Program-made: the position numbers and the translations under genes | The notes under the pieces: model-generated | The model's database searches: none | What the model saw: the letters and a program-made list of their open reading frames with translations, nothing else | Told to the model about the DNA's origin: nothing | Assembly (NCBI GenBank): GCA_020441855.1 | Contig: JAGRLL010000024.1 | Coordinates: forward strand, 1 to 44,674 | DNA length: 44,674 nt | DNA from: Nitratireductor sp. | Lineage (GTDB): Bacteria; Pseudomonadota; Alphaproteobacteria; Rhizobiales; Rhizobiaceae | Direction: 5' to 3' | In this document: piece by piece, positions 17,272 to 26,567 of the stretch | How the letters are laid out: the number at the start of each line of letters is the position of its first letter | Numbering within the stretch: position 1 is the stretch's first letter

Positions 17272-17862
17272 ATGACCTCGCGCATCCCGCCGCGCAGCGG
17301 AACGGCTTTCAAGCTCCAGAAGGGACAGTTGCTCACGGTGATCGACCCGGAGGGCGAACAGGTCTCCGATCTGGTTGCGTTCAACGCGATCGATACGGCG
17401 GAATACATTTCCTCGGGCCGGTCCATCGACTATGCCAGCCGTCTGTTCCTGACTGCAGGCGACATTCTCTACTCCAACCGCTCCAATCCGATGCTGGCCA
17501 TCGTCGCTGACGAGGTGGGCCGGCACGACTTCACGTTGACGCCGTGTTCCCGCGACACGTTCCGCATCATATATGGCGACACCGAGCCGCATCACGGCTG
17601 CCAGGGCAACCTCGAACGAGCGCTCGCGCCGCATGGTATCGGTCCCGACGAGATTCCGATCGCCTTTAACGTTTTCATGCACGTATCCGTCGACGGCGAT
17701 ACTGGCGAGATCGCCGTACTGCCCCCGAAGAGCAAACCCGGCCAGAAGACGACCTTTCGCGCGGAAATGGATCTCGTGATCGGCATGACCGCCTGTTCCG
17801 CCGGCCAGTCGAACAATTTCCGCTACAAGCCGATCGACTATCGGATCGACGCGGCGCCCTGA
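17272..17862 (+). CDS. DUF1989 / urea carboxylase-associated family protein
   Basis: A 196-aa protein of the DUF1989 family, seen next to urea carboxylase and guanidine-degrading enzymes; two members form carboxyguanidine deiminase. Visible motifs are the central CSRDTFRIIYGDTEPHHGCQGNL (a Cys/His-rich probable metal or nucleophile region), IPIAFNVFMHVSVDGDTGEI, and the C-terminal ITACSAGQSNNF-like end (GMTACSAGQSNNFRYKPIDY). It begins one base after the YqcI/YcgG stop, so the two are co-translated. The pair makes a link to guanidino or urea nitrogen chemistry likely but not proven. Confidence 0.87.
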   Translation: MTSRIPPRSGTAFKLQKGQLLTVIDPEGEQVSDLVAFNAIDTAEYISSGRSIDYASRLFLTAGDILYSNRSNPMLAIVADEVGRHDFTLTPCSRDTFRIIYGDTEPHHGCQGNLERALAPHGIGPDEIPIAFNVFMHVSVDGDTGEIAVLPPKSKPGQKTTFRAEMDLVIGMTACSAGQSNNFRYKPIDYRIDAAP

Positions 17863-17895
17863 CAACCGCAAACGCATACCATTCACAAAACGCGT

Positions 17896-18408
17896 ATGAA
17901 GGATAACCTGTTGAAAGCGATCAAGATTACCGTGAACGGAAGGACGCATGAAGCCGGCATTGACTCGCGCCGCACGCTACTCGATTTCATCCGCGACACG
18001 CTCAACCTGACGGGAACGAAGAAGGGATGCGATCACGGCCAGTGCGGCGCCTGCACCGTGATCGTCAACGGCCGCCGGATCAACTCCTGCCTGTCTCTGG
18101 CGCTGAGCCACGACGGCGACGAGGTTACGACGGTCGAGGGGCTTGCGGAAGGCGATGAACTGCACCCGTTACAACGTGCTTTCATCGATCACGACGCGTT
18201 CCAGTGCGGTTTCTGCACACCAGGCCAGCTGTGCTCCGCAGCGGCGCTGCTCGGCGAGTTCCGCGAGGGGCTGCCAAGTGCGGTATCGGGTTCGCACACG
18301 CCATTCGTGGAGGAAATCCGGGAACGGATGAGCGGCAACCTGTGCCGGTGCGGCGCCTATAACCACATCGTCGACGCGATCGCCGCCGTTGCGGGAGAAA
18401 AGCGATGA
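17896..18408 (+). CDS. Molybdenum hydroxylase, [2Fe-2S] subunit (PaoA/xanthine dehydrogenase family)
   Basis: A 170-aa iron-sulfur subunit with two [2Fe-2S] clusters: Cys45/50/53/65 (plant-ferredoxin type) and Cys104/107/150/152 (second type, in [10 protein letters not shown] and [10 protein letters not shown]). It matches the periplasmic-aldehyde oxidoreductase PaoA/YagT group in sequence order, but the long Tat signal present in E. coli PaoA is absent, so it should be cytosolic. The start is uncertain: ATG at 17896 has no clear ribosome site; TTG at 17911 has AAGGA upstream. Stop overlaps the FAD subunit by ATGA, and the three subunits form one operon. Confidence 0.9.
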   Translation: MKDNLLKAIKITVNGRTHEAGIDSRRTLLDFIRDTLNLTGTKKGCDHGQCGACTVIVNGRRINSCLSLALSHDGDEVTTVEGLAEGDELHPLQRAFIDHDAFQCGFCTPGQLCSAAALLGEFREGLPSAVSGSHTPFVEEIRERMSGNLCRCGAYNHIVDAIAAVAGEKR

Positions 18409-19388
18409 AGCCGTTTGATTATCACCGGCTCGCGAGCGAAGAGGCGCTGGGCAAGATGGAGGCGGGACGGTACCTCGCCGGCGGGACCAATCTGATCGAT
18501 CTGATGAAGCACCAGATCGAGACGCCCGACGCGTTGGTCGATGTGACCCGGGCCGGAATGGACACGATCACCGAGACCGATGGCGGACTGATGGTCGGAT
18601 CGCAGGTCACCAACACCGATCTCGCCTCGCATCCGGCGGTGCGACGCGACTACCCGGTTCTGTCGTCGGCGCTGCTTTCCGGGGCGACGCAGCAATTGCG
18701 CAACAAGGCGACCACGGGCGGCAACTTCCTGCAGCGCACTCGGTGCCAGTATTTCTACGACACCACGCGGGCGTGCAACAAGCGCGCGCCGGGCAGCGGC
18801 TGCGATGCGCTGGAGGGGCTGAACCGTTACCACGCGATCCTCGGGGCGAGCGAGCATTGCATCGCGGTGCATCCGTCGGACATGGCGGTGGCGATGGCGG
18901 CCTTGGACGCGGTGGTGCATACGCGCAAACGCGACGGCGAGACCCGCGCCATCCCCGCGACGGAACTGCACAGGCTGCCGGGCGACCGCCCGGATATCGA
19001 TCACGTGCTGGAAGACGGCGAGTTGATCACCTCGGTGGAACTGCCCGTCAGGCCGCCGCGGCTGCAGGCCTACCGCAAGGTGCGCGACCGCGCTTCCTAT
19101 GCATTCGCAGTGGTGTCCGCCGCGGTCGCGCTCGATGTCGATGACGGCAGAATGCGCAATGTCCGCATTGCGCTCGGCGGCGTGGCGCACAAGCCGTGGC
19201 GCGCCTCGCGCGCGGAGGAAATGCTGGAGGGCCAGCAGCCTTCCGCGGAGCTCTTCGACCGCGCGATGGACGCGGAAATGGCGGAGGCAAAAGGCCAGGG
19301 ACACAATGATTTCAAGATCCGGCTGGCGCCGCGGACCGTGGTGGCGGTGCTGCGCGACCTGACCGAAGTGACGGAGAACGACGAATGA
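18405..19388 (+). CDS. Molybdenum hydroxylase, FAD subunit with [4Fe-4S] cluster (PaoB type)
   Basis: FAD-binding medium subunit of 327 aa. The FAD site is at the N-terminus (YLAGGTNLIDLM) and in ATQQLRNKATTGGNFLQ. Cys114, 124, 133 and 152 (RCQYFYDTTRAC, SGC, EHC) match the extra [4Fe-4S] cluster that marks PaoB and 4-hydroxybenzoyl-CoA reductase-type subunits and is absent from classical xanthine dehydrogenase. It overlaps its neighbours by ATGA at both ends. The electron acceptor is unknown. Confidence 0.9.
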   Translation: MKPFDYHRLASEEALGKMEAGRYLAGGTNLIDLMKHQIETPDALVDVTRAGMDTITETDGGLMVGSQVTNTDLASHPAVRRDYPVLSSALLSGATQQLRNKATTGGNFLQRTRCQYFYDTTRACNKRAPGSGCDALEGLNRYHAILGASEHCIAVHPSDMAVAMAALDAVVHTRKRDGETRAIPATELHRLPGDRPDIDHVLEDGELITSVELPVRPPRLQAYRKVRDRASYAFAVVSAAVALDVDDGRMRNVRIALGGVAHKPWRASRAEEMLEGQQPSAELFDRAMDAEMAEAKGQGHNDFKIRLAPRTVVAVLRDLTEVTENDE

Positions 19389-21592
19389 ACAGGCCAAGCA
19401 GCTCAATCGTCGGTACGCCGATGGACCGTGTCGACGGACTGGCGAAGGTGACGGGACAGGCCTGCTACGCTGCCGACTACCGGGGGGATCGCGGAGCCGC
19501 CGAAGGTTACATCGTCGAAGCCCCGGCCGCGCCTGGCAGAATCGTCCGTCTCGACGTCGAGGCGGCGGAGCAGGCGGAGGGAGTGATCGCAGTCATCACC
19601 CATCGCAACGCGCCGCGCCAGCGCCCGCACGGGATGCCGGAGGACGCCGGCCGCTTCACGCAGTCGCACGCCCTGCTCGAAAGAGACCGCGTGCGCTATT
19701 TCGGCGAACCGATCGCGCTTGTCGTGGCCGAAACGCTGGAACAGGCGCGTCATGCCGCCAAGCTGGTGGAGGTGGAGATCGACTGCGGCGAAGGTACCTT
19801 CAATCCGTTCGAGAACGCGGCGTCAGCGGTCAAGCCGGACAGTCTCGACGGCGCCGACCAGGTGGACACGGACAAGGGCGATTTCGATACGGAATATGCC
19901 GGCTCCGACCATCGTGTCGATGCGGACTATCACACCTCGGCGCAGCACGCCGCGGCGATGGAGCCGCATACGACCGTCGCCGAATGGGACGGCGACGACC
20001 TCACCGTCCACATGGCGATCCAGATCGTTTCCTCCGCGGTCGAAGCTTTCTCCAACACGCTGGGTATCGACAAGGAGCGTATCCGGATCGTGTCGCCTTT
20101 CACGGGCGGAGGGTTCGGGTCGAAACTCGGCATTCACAACGAGGCGGTACTGGCGGCACTCGCCGCGAAAGCGGTGGACCGGCCTGTGCGGGTGGTGCAG
20201 ACGCGACGCAACCTCTTTTCCAACGCCCCGCACCGTTCGCGCCATCGCCAGAAGCTGCAACTCGGCGCCGACAAGAAAGGCCGCCTGAAGGCGATCCGCC
20301 ACGCTTCGCTCGCAGCCATGGCTCGGGACTATCCGTTCGCCGAGGCGCCGGCCTCGCCGACGCGTGCCAGCTACGCCGTGCCGGCACTCCGCACGACGCA
20401 CCGGGTGGTCAAGGCGGATATCCCCAAGGTCGACAGCATGCGGGCGCCGGGCGAGGCAATCGGGACCCTGACCTTCGAGACTGCCATCGACGAACTGGCC
20501 GAGGCCTGCGGCATCGATCCGGTCGAATTCCGGCTGCGCAACGAGCCGGACGCCGATCCGCAGACCGGCAAGCCCTTCGCAGACCGCCGACTGGCGGAGT
20601 GCTTGCGCCAGGGTGCCGCCGATTTCGGCTGGCAAGGCAGGCAGGCGCCGGGCAGCCGGCGCCAAGGACGCAAGCTTCTCGGTTGCGGCATGGCGACTGC
20701 GATCCGACCCAACCAGTTGAACCCCGCCGAGGCAGAGGCACATCTTACGCCCGACGGGCGGCTCCGGGTGCGGCTCGACATGACCGACATCGGGACCGGC
20801 AGCTACACGATCCTCACCCAGATCGCCGCCGACGCGCTGTCGATTGCGCCAGACCGCGTCACGGTGGAACTTGGCGACAGCGAGTTTCCCGAGACCGCCG
20901 GTTCAGGCGGCTCGTTCGGGGCCGCAAGTTCCGGCTCCGCCGTTTACGAAGCCTGCCGGGAAATGGTCGAGCAGTTGCTCTCGCGGCTTAACGAACAGGG
21001 CCATACCGTCAACAGCGTATCCATCGACGGCGACCGCGTGATGACGGGTGAGGCCAGCGTGCCGCTGGCGACTTTGATCGACGCGGGCGGCCTTACGGTG
21101 ACGGGCGAGATCGACCCGGACAATTATGACTCTGGCGAAAAGAATTATTCCTATGGCGCGCAGTTCGCCGAGGTCGAGGTCGATGCCGACACCGGCGAGA
21201 TCCGGTTGCGGCGCCTGCTTGGCGTGTTCGACGCGGGACGAATCCTCAACCAGAAGACGGCGCGTTCGCAGTTGATGGGCGGGATGATCTTCGGCATCGG
21301 CGGCGCGCTGCTCGAGCAAAGCCTGATGGACGACCGTTATGGAAGTTTCATGAATCGCGACTTCGCCGAATACCACATCGCGGTCAACCGCGACGTTCCC
21401 GATCTCCAGGTCCGCATGCTGGCAGGTTATTCAGAGAAATCGAACCCGCTTGGAAGCAAGGGCCTCGGAGAACTTGGCATCTGCGGCGCGGGGCCCGCCA
21501 TAGCCAACGCCGTCTACGAGGCGACCGGGATCCGTGTGCGGAAATTTCCGATCCATATGGAGGATCTTCTGCCTAGTCTTCCTCGTTCTTGA
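19385..21592 (+). CDS. Molybdenum hydroxylase, molybdopterin subunit (PaoC type)
   Basis: Large catalytic subunit of 735 aa. Molybdopterin-binding regions include FTGGGFGSKLG, the PGEAIGTLTFE segment and GSGGSFGAASSG. The catalytic glutamate is Glu696 in SKGLGELGICGAG. The family hydroxylates aldehydes or purine-like heterocycles with water. No PaoD/XdhC insertion chaperone follows (the next genes are Ku and LigD), so the sulfurated cofactor must be supplied from elsewhere in the genome. The linked YqcI/YcgG and DUF1989 genes upstream raise the idea of an N-containing substrate. Confidence 0.92.
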   Translation: MNRPSSSIVGTPMDRVDGLAKVTGQACYAADYRGDRGAAEGYIVEAPAAPGRIVRLDVEAAEQAEGVIAVITHRNAPRQRPHGMPEDAGRFTQSHALLERDRVRYFGEPIALVVAETLEQARHAAKLVEVEIDCGEGTFNPFENAASAVKPDSLDGADQVDTDKGDFDTEYAGSDHRVDADYHTSAQHAAAMEPHTTVAEWDGDDLTVHMAIQIVSSAVEAFSNTLGIDKERIRIVSPFTGGGFGSKLGIHNEAVLAALAAKAVDRPVRVVQTRRNLFSNAPHRSRHRQKLQLGADKKGRLKAIRHASLAAMARDYPFAEAPASPTRASYAVPALRTTHRVVKADIPKVDSMRAPGEAIGTLTFETAIDELAEACGIDPVEFRLRNEPDADPQTGKPFADRRLAECLRQGAADFGWQGRQAPGSRRQGRKLLGCGMATAIRPNQLNPAEAEAHLTPDGRLRVRLDMTDIGTGSYTILTQIAADALSIAPDRVTVELGDSEFPETAGSGGSFGAASSGSAVYEACREMVEQLLSRLNEQGHTVNSVSIDGDRVMTGEASVPLATLIDAGGLTVTGEIDPDNYDSGEKNYSYGAQFAEVEVDADTGEIRLRRLLGVFDAGRILNQKTARSQLMGGMIFGIGGALLEQSLMDDRYGSFMNRDFAEYHIAVNRDVPDLQVRMLAGYSEKSNPLGSKGLGELGICGAGPAIANAVYEATGIRVRKFPIHMEDLLPSLPRS

Positions 21593-21635
21593 AGTGATGG
21601 CCATACAAGGCCAATGAGACCACTCGTGTCAGATT

Positions 21636-21660
21636 GGAACTACTCTCGAAGTCCTGCGTT
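21636..21660 (+). promoter_or_regulatory. EcfG-like promoter of ku-ligD
   Basis: GGAAC (21636-21640), 16 bases, then CGTT (21657-21660) fully matches the general-stress consensus. It sits in the 119-bp gap before the Ku start, 51 bp upstream of the ATG at 21712. Confidence 0.75.
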
Positions 21661-21711
21661 TTGTATTCGTGCGGCGCTTTCTGAAGTGGCGAGAAGAGTG
21701 TGGGGTAACTG

Positions 21712-22599
21712 ATGGCGGCCAGACCGGTCTGGAAGGGGCAAATCAGGCTTTCGCTCGTTTCGATACCCGTGGAACTGTATTCGGCGACGAAATCGAGTGC
21801 GCGTATCAGCTTTCGCCAGATCCACGAACCAAGCGGTAAGCCGGTGCGCTATCAGAAAACTGTTCCGGGCATCGGACCCGTCGACACCGACGATATCGTC
21901 AAGGGTTACGAATACGAGAAGGACAAGTATCTCCTGATCGACCCGGAAGACGTCGACGAAATCAAGCTCGAGACAAAAAAGACGCTCGAGCTCGTCCAGT
22001 TCGTTGACGCATGCGAAATCCCGCCGATCTACTTCAACAAGCCATATTACCTCGTCCCGACCGACGATCTGGCCGAGGACGCCTACCGGGTGGTGCGCGA
22101 CGCCTTGCGTGCCAGCAAGATGACGGGTCTCGGCCAGATGACGATGCGCGGCAAGGAATATCTCGTCGCTGTCCGGCCATGCGGCGACGGACTTCTCCTG
22201 GAAACGCTGCACTATGACGACGAGATCCGCGAGGCCGAACCGCTGTTTTCAGATATCGAGGACACGAAGGCCGACGAGGAACTGCTCGATGTCGCAACCT
22301 CACTGATCGAACGCAAGACGTCAAAGTTCAAACCGGACGTTTTCAAGGACAACTACACCGAGGCGCTGCGCGATCTGATCGCGCGCAAGACGAAAAGCAG
22401 GTCGACGAAGCGTGTCGAGACCGAAGGCAGCAGCGAGCGCAGCGGCGGCGGCGACAATGTCATCGACCTGATGGCGGCGCTGAAAAAGAGCCTCGAAAAG
22501 ACTGAAGGCGGCAAGAAGGGCGCACCGTCGCGGTCGTCCAAGTCCTCCTCCGCCAAGAAGCCGACCACCTCATCGTCGCGCCGCAAGAAGTCGGCGTGA
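21712..22599 (+). CDS. ku: Ku, DNA end-binding protein of non-homologous end joining
   Basis: A 295-aa bacterial Ku homodimer subunit that binds double-strand DNA ends and recruits LigD. The characteristic start (RPVWKGQIRLSLVSIPVELYSAT) and the ISFRQIH and GYEYEKDKYLLID segments are intact, and a lysine/serine-rich tail (KKSLEKTEGGKKG, then SSSAKKPTTSSSRRKKS) forms the flexible C-terminal extension. The stop overlaps the LigD start (TGATG), so the two are co-translated. The EcfG-like promoter upstream suggests induction in the general stress response, as reported for NHEJ genes in some alphaproteobacteria. Confidence 0.96.
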   Translation: MAARPVWKGQIRLSLVSIPVELYSATKSSARISFRQIHEPSGKPVRYQKTVPGIGPVDTDDIVKGYEYEKDKYLLIDPEDVDEIKLETKKTLELVQFVDACEIPPIYFNKPYYLVPTDDLAEDAYRVVRDALRASKMTGLGQMTMRGKEYLVAVRPCGDGLLLETLHYDDEIREAEPLFSDIEDTKADEELLDVATSLIERKTSKFKPDVFKDNYTEALRDLIARKTKSRSTKRVETEGSSERSGGGDNVIDLMAALKKSLEKTEGGKKGAPSRSSKSSSAKKPTTSSSRRKKSA

Positions 22600-25091
22600 T
22601 GGGTGTCTCGGCCGACAGGCTTGCCGATTATGTGGCCCGACGGGACTTCTCGCGCACGGCGGAACCGAGCGGCGCAGCCGCGGCCAACCGATCCGACCGG
22701 CCGCTCTTCGTCGTGCAGAAACACGACGCCACGCGGCTGCACTATGATTTCCGGCTCGAATGGGACGGGGTTCTGCTCAGTTGGGCGGTGACGCGCGGAC
22801 CGAGCACCGATCCTTCGGTAAAACGCCTCGCGGTGCGGACCGAGGACCACCCGCTCGATTACGGCGATTTCGAGGGGATTATCCCCAAGGGTCAGTACGG
22901 CGGCGGCACGGTCATGCTGTGGGACCAGGGCTGGTGGGCGCCGCAGGAAGATTTCGAAAGGGGCCTGAAGGACGGCAAGCTGAAATTCGTCCTGCACGGC
23001 GAACGCATGAAGGGCGGCTGGGCGCTGGTGCGCATGCGCCGCAAGAAGGGCGAGAAGCGCGAGAACTGGCTGCTGATCAAGGAACATGACGCCTTCGAGG
23101 AAGACGACGAGGATGCACTGACGAAACGCTACCGCACCAGCGTCGCCAGCGCCCGCGACATGAACGAGATCGCCGAAGGCCGGAAATCCAGGAACAGGAA
23201 AAAGGCCGCGCAAAGGACAAGGGCGGAGAGCCGGTCCTTCTCTCTCGCCCGTCCACGTTTCCGAAAGCTTCAACTGGCGAAACTGACGGACACCGTGCCC
23301 GAAGGCGACGACTGGTTGCACGAGACGAAATTTGACGGCTATCGCTGCCTGGCCGCGCTCGGCAAGGGCGGCGTTGCGCTCTATACCCGCTCCGGCCTTG
23401 ACTGGACGGAACGTTATGTCGGCCTGCCGGAGGCCCTTTCCGCACTAGACTGCGACAACGCACTCATCGATGGCGAGGTCGTCTCCTCCGATCCCGGCAA
23501 GGGATCCCCGTTCTCGGCCCTGCAGCGCGATCTCGAACAGGGAAGCCCCGTCTTATTCATGGCGTTCGACCTCCTCGAACTCAACGGCGAAAACCTGATG
23601 ACGAAGCCGCTTGCCGAGCGCAAGGAACTGCTCGAACAAGTGCTGGCCGGCCGGCCGAAAGGGTCGCCGATCCGTTACTCGGAACACGTGCGCGGAAATG
23701 GCGCGAAAGTGTTCGATGCGGTGCAGAAGGCCGGCGGCGAGGGCATCATCTCCAAGGCTGCCGACAGCAAATATAGCGGATCGCGGAGCGGCAGTTGGCT
23801 GAAGATCAAAACTAAGCACCGCCAGGAATTCATCATCGGAGGCTGGTCGCCGTCACAAGCCAAGGGCAGGCCGTTCGCCTCGCTGCTTGTCGGTTCGCTC
23901 GAAAACGGCGCATTGCGGTATCGCGGCCGTGTTGGCGGTGGGCTTCGTGAAGACGATCTGGACATGCTGTGGACGAAGCTGAAGAGCCGCGCCCGCAAGA
24001 GAGCGCCGTTCGACGCGGTGCCCTCCGATGTCGCTCGCTCGGCGCGCTGGGTCACCCCCGATCTCGTCGTCGAGGTGGAATATGCCGAACTGACGGATCA
24101 GGATGTCATCCGCCACGGCGTGTTTCAGGGCCTGCGCGACGACAAGGAGGCGTCCATGGTGAAACTCGAGAAACCCGAAAAGGGCGGCGAAGAAGCGCCT
24201 GATTTTCTCGGCGTGCGGATCTCCAGCGCCGGACGCGTCGTCTTCCCCGATGCCGGTTGTACCAAGGGCGATGTCGCCGGCTACTACGCCAAGGCGGCTG
24301 AACGCATGCTTGATCTTGCCGGGAACAGGCCGGTCTCGCTGCTGCGCTGCCCGGACGGGCGTGACGGCGACTGTTTCTTTCAGAAACACGCGGGGAAGGG
24401 CTTTCCGAGCGAGATCGCCTCGGTCGACATCAAGGAGAGTTCCGGCAAGACCGAGCCCTATATGGTGATCACCGAACCGGCAGGTTTCGTCGCAGCGGCT
24501 CAGATGGGCGCGATCGAATTCCACATCTGGGGCTCGCGCGCTGACAATCTGGAAAAGCCGGATCGCATCGTATTCGATCTGGATCCCGACGAAGGCCTCG
24601 GTTTTGGCGATGTCAAAAGGGCCGCGGGAGAGGTGCGCGACCTGCTGTCCGAAATTGGTCTCGAAAGCGTCCCTATGGTTACGGGCGGCAAGGGCGTCCA
24701 TGTCATTGTTCCGGTACGCCGCACGGCCGAGTGGGAGACCGTCACCGCGTTCGCCCGCACGATCGCGACCTTTCTTGCCGAGCGCGATCCTGACCGATAC
24801 GTCGCGACGATGTCCAAGGCGAAGCGCAAAGGCAAAATCTTCGTCGACTGGTTGCGCAACGACCGGGGTTCGACGGCGATCGCGCCGTATTCGATCCGCG
24901 CGCGCAAGGGCGCGCCGGTGGCGGTTCCGGTCATGTGGAAGGAACTGGTTGAACTCGACAGCGCAAGTGGTTTCAAAATGACCGACGTGGTCAAGCAATT
25001 GACCAAAGCTAGCCCGTTAACATCCCTGTCACCAAAGCAGTCAATATCGAAATCCGTCTTTCGTGCTTTGGAGGGTATCATCTCGCCGTGA
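22599..25091 (+). CDS. ligD: LigD, multifunctional NHEJ ATP-dependent DNA ligase
   Basis: An 830-aa three-domain enzyme in the order phosphoesterase, ligase, polymerase. The phosphoesterase (about 15-170) shows FVVQKHDATRLHYDFRLEW. The ligase carries the nucleotidyl lysine Lys244 in TKFDGYR and the EGIISKAADSKYSGSRSG and WLKIKTKHRQEF motifs. The AEP-type polymerase/primase (from about 535) has the metal-binding DLD at Asp660 and Asp662. The start is the ATG at 22599 in the TGATG overlap with Ku; a GTG three bases upstream is also in frame. It has all three activities needed for end processing. Confidence 0.96.
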   Translation: MGVSADRLADYVARRDFSRTAEPSGAAAANRSDRPLFVVQKHDATRLHYDFRLEWDGVLLSWAVTRGPSTDPSVKRLAVRTEDHPLDYGDFEGIIPKGQYGGGTVMLWDQGWWAPQEDFERGLKDGKLKFVLHGERMKGGWALVRMRRKKGEKRENWLLIKEHDAFEEDDEDALTKRYRTSVASARDMNEIAEGRKSRNRKKAAQRTRAESRSFSLARPRFRKLQLAKLTDTVPEGDDWLHETKFDGYRCLAALGKGGVALYTRSGLDWTERYVGLPEALSALDCDNALIDGEVVSSDPGKGSPFSALQRDLEQGSPVLFMAFDLLELNGENLMTKPLAERKELLEQVLAGRPKGSPIRYSEHVRGNGAKVFDAVQKAGGEGIISKAADSKYSGSRSGSWLKIKTKHRQEFIIGGWSPSQAKGRPFASLLVGSLENGALRYRGRVGGGLREDDLDMLWTKLKSRARKRAPFDAVPSDVARSARWVTPDLVVEVEYAELTDQDVIRHGVFQGLRDDKEASMVKLEKPEKGGEEAPDFLGVRISSAGRVVFPDAGCTKGDVAGYYAKAAERMLDLAGNRPVSLLRCPDGRDGDCFFQKHAGKGFPSEIASVDIKESSGKTEPYMVITEPAGFVAAAQMGAIEFHIWGSRADNLEKPDRIVFDLDPDEGLGFGDVKRAAGEVRDLLSEIGLESVPMVTGGKGVHVIVPVRRTAEWETVTAFARTIATFLAERDPDRYVATMSKAKRKGKIFVDWLRNDRGSTAIAPYSIRARKGAPVAVPVMWKELVELDSASGFKMTDVVKQLTKASPLTSLSPKQSISKSVFRALEGIISP

Positions 25092-25209
25092 CGAACTCGG
25101 AGTGATGATGGTCAGAGGAAAAGGCACATCTGGGTGTGTCAATGCACTTGAGTTGCAACCCATCAGAAAAAAGCTGGTACGGTCGTTTGTTCAATCTACA
25201 AACGTTGCC

Positions 25210-26567
25210 TTAAGATGATTGGAGTTTGTTCATTGTGGTGGAGAGCGCCAGATGAAAGCCGCTCTTGCAGTAATCAAGGGTAACCTGCCCGCCCAGTTCA
25301 GTTGCGAGAACGTTCTTCAAGAGGCGCGATCCGAATCCAGAACCAGCAGGCGTTTCGACTTCAGGCCCACCCTCTTCGCGCCAATCCAAGAGAAAAACTC
25401 CATCGGGTTCGAAGGCTGCAGACCAACTTATGTGGATGTGCCCGTTCTCCCGGGACAGGGCGCCGTATTTGGTTGCATTCGTCGCCAGTTCGTGAATAGC
25501 GAGCGTGCTGCGGCGAACGCGGCAATTCGAGCCTGAAAAGAGGCAATGGCCTCGGGTTCCGCAAATCCGCGCAGCGTCTGGTTGGCTATCGCGCTAACCA
25601 TGGACAGTATGTTTTTTACGCGGTGATTGAGTTCGTTGTTGAGTATGACAAGCTGTTTCTCTGCTCGAACATGATCAGTAACATCTTGCCCCTGTATAAA
25701 TATACCTGATACTGATCCATCGGACTCGACGATGGGCTGATAGATAAAATCCAGGAAAAGCTCGCGCTCAAGGCCGTTATTTTCGCCGGCAAGGGTAACA
25801 GGAGTTCGACGGCCGATATGGGGCTCGCCCGTCTTTAATACTTCATCGAGCAAGTGGACGAACCCTTGGTTTCTCACCTCAGGTAGAGCGTTATACACGG
25901 ACTGACCAACAACCTCCCGCTCTCCTATAAGCCGGCGATATGCTGCGTTGGTCATCTCAAATACATGATCGGTGCCGCGAACAATAGCGATGAAGCCGAG
26001 TGCGGCTTCAAACTGTTGGGCCATACGCTCGTTACGGCTCTTGAGATCCTCAGTCAGAAGATGTTGCCTGGTAACATCAGTGCAAACCACCAATACTCCC
26101 CCGACTTCCCCTTCTACATCAATTGGTGAGTATCCATATGTCCACCACACATCCTGCAGCCCGCCGTGGCGGTTGATCGGGACCATTTGGTTCTCGCGCC
26201 AGGTCGCTCCTTTTCCTGCCATTACATATTCGATCTGCGGTCCGATGATGTCCCATATATTTGCCCACGATTCGCGTCCTTTCGAGCCAAGGGCGGCGGG
26301 GTGCATTTCCGGACCCATGGTTTTGCGATAACCGTCGTTGTAAAACTGGATCAGCTCCTCGCCCCACCAAATAAACATCGGGTGCTGCGTATTGAGCATC
26401 AGTCTCACGGTAAGCCGAAGGCTTTGCGGCCAGCTCTCGGGTACACCTATTGGCGAGCTGCTCCAGTCGTAGGCCCGAATGAGTTCGCCCATCTCGCCGC
26501 CTCCGGCGAGAAACTCCGGAGTCGATCTCGTTGCCATTTCTGCGATACTGGTCGCCTTTCTTTTCAT
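25210..26567 (-). pseudogene. HWE histidine kinase pseudogene (PAS-PAS-kinase with internal deletion)
   Basis: The N-terminal 370 codons are open from an ATG at 26567: a family-typical EFLAGGGEMGELIRAYDWSSS start, two PAS domains (GVPESWPQSLRLTV to about residue 165, then EAALGFIAIVRGTD), and the H-box ELNHRVKNILSMVSA. The frame then ends at 25428 after a nonsense tail. In another frame just downstream the kinase ATP-binding half resumes: AIHELATNATKYGALS (N-box), DWREEGGPEV (the W-x-E motif) and GFGSRLL, ending at a TAA at 25210. By comparison with family length, about 60 codons are missing at the junction near 25490-25510. It cannot make a complete kinase core. No strong ribosome site is seen at 26567. 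Confidence 0.88.

Noticed and set aside
18357..19406. Minus-strand 349-codon frame over the FAD subunit
   Set aside because: GC-rich antisense shadow of paoB-like gene; composition rich in Arg/His/Gly and no motifs.
22353..24998. Minus-strand frames of 322 and 381 codons over ligD
   Set aside because: Antisense to a well-conserved ligase; no independent evidence for coding.
25400..25425. GGTTCGAA-like stretches considered as tRNA T-arms
   Set aside because: No acceptor, anticodon or D-arm pairing surrounds them; they are inside coding or decayed coding sequence.
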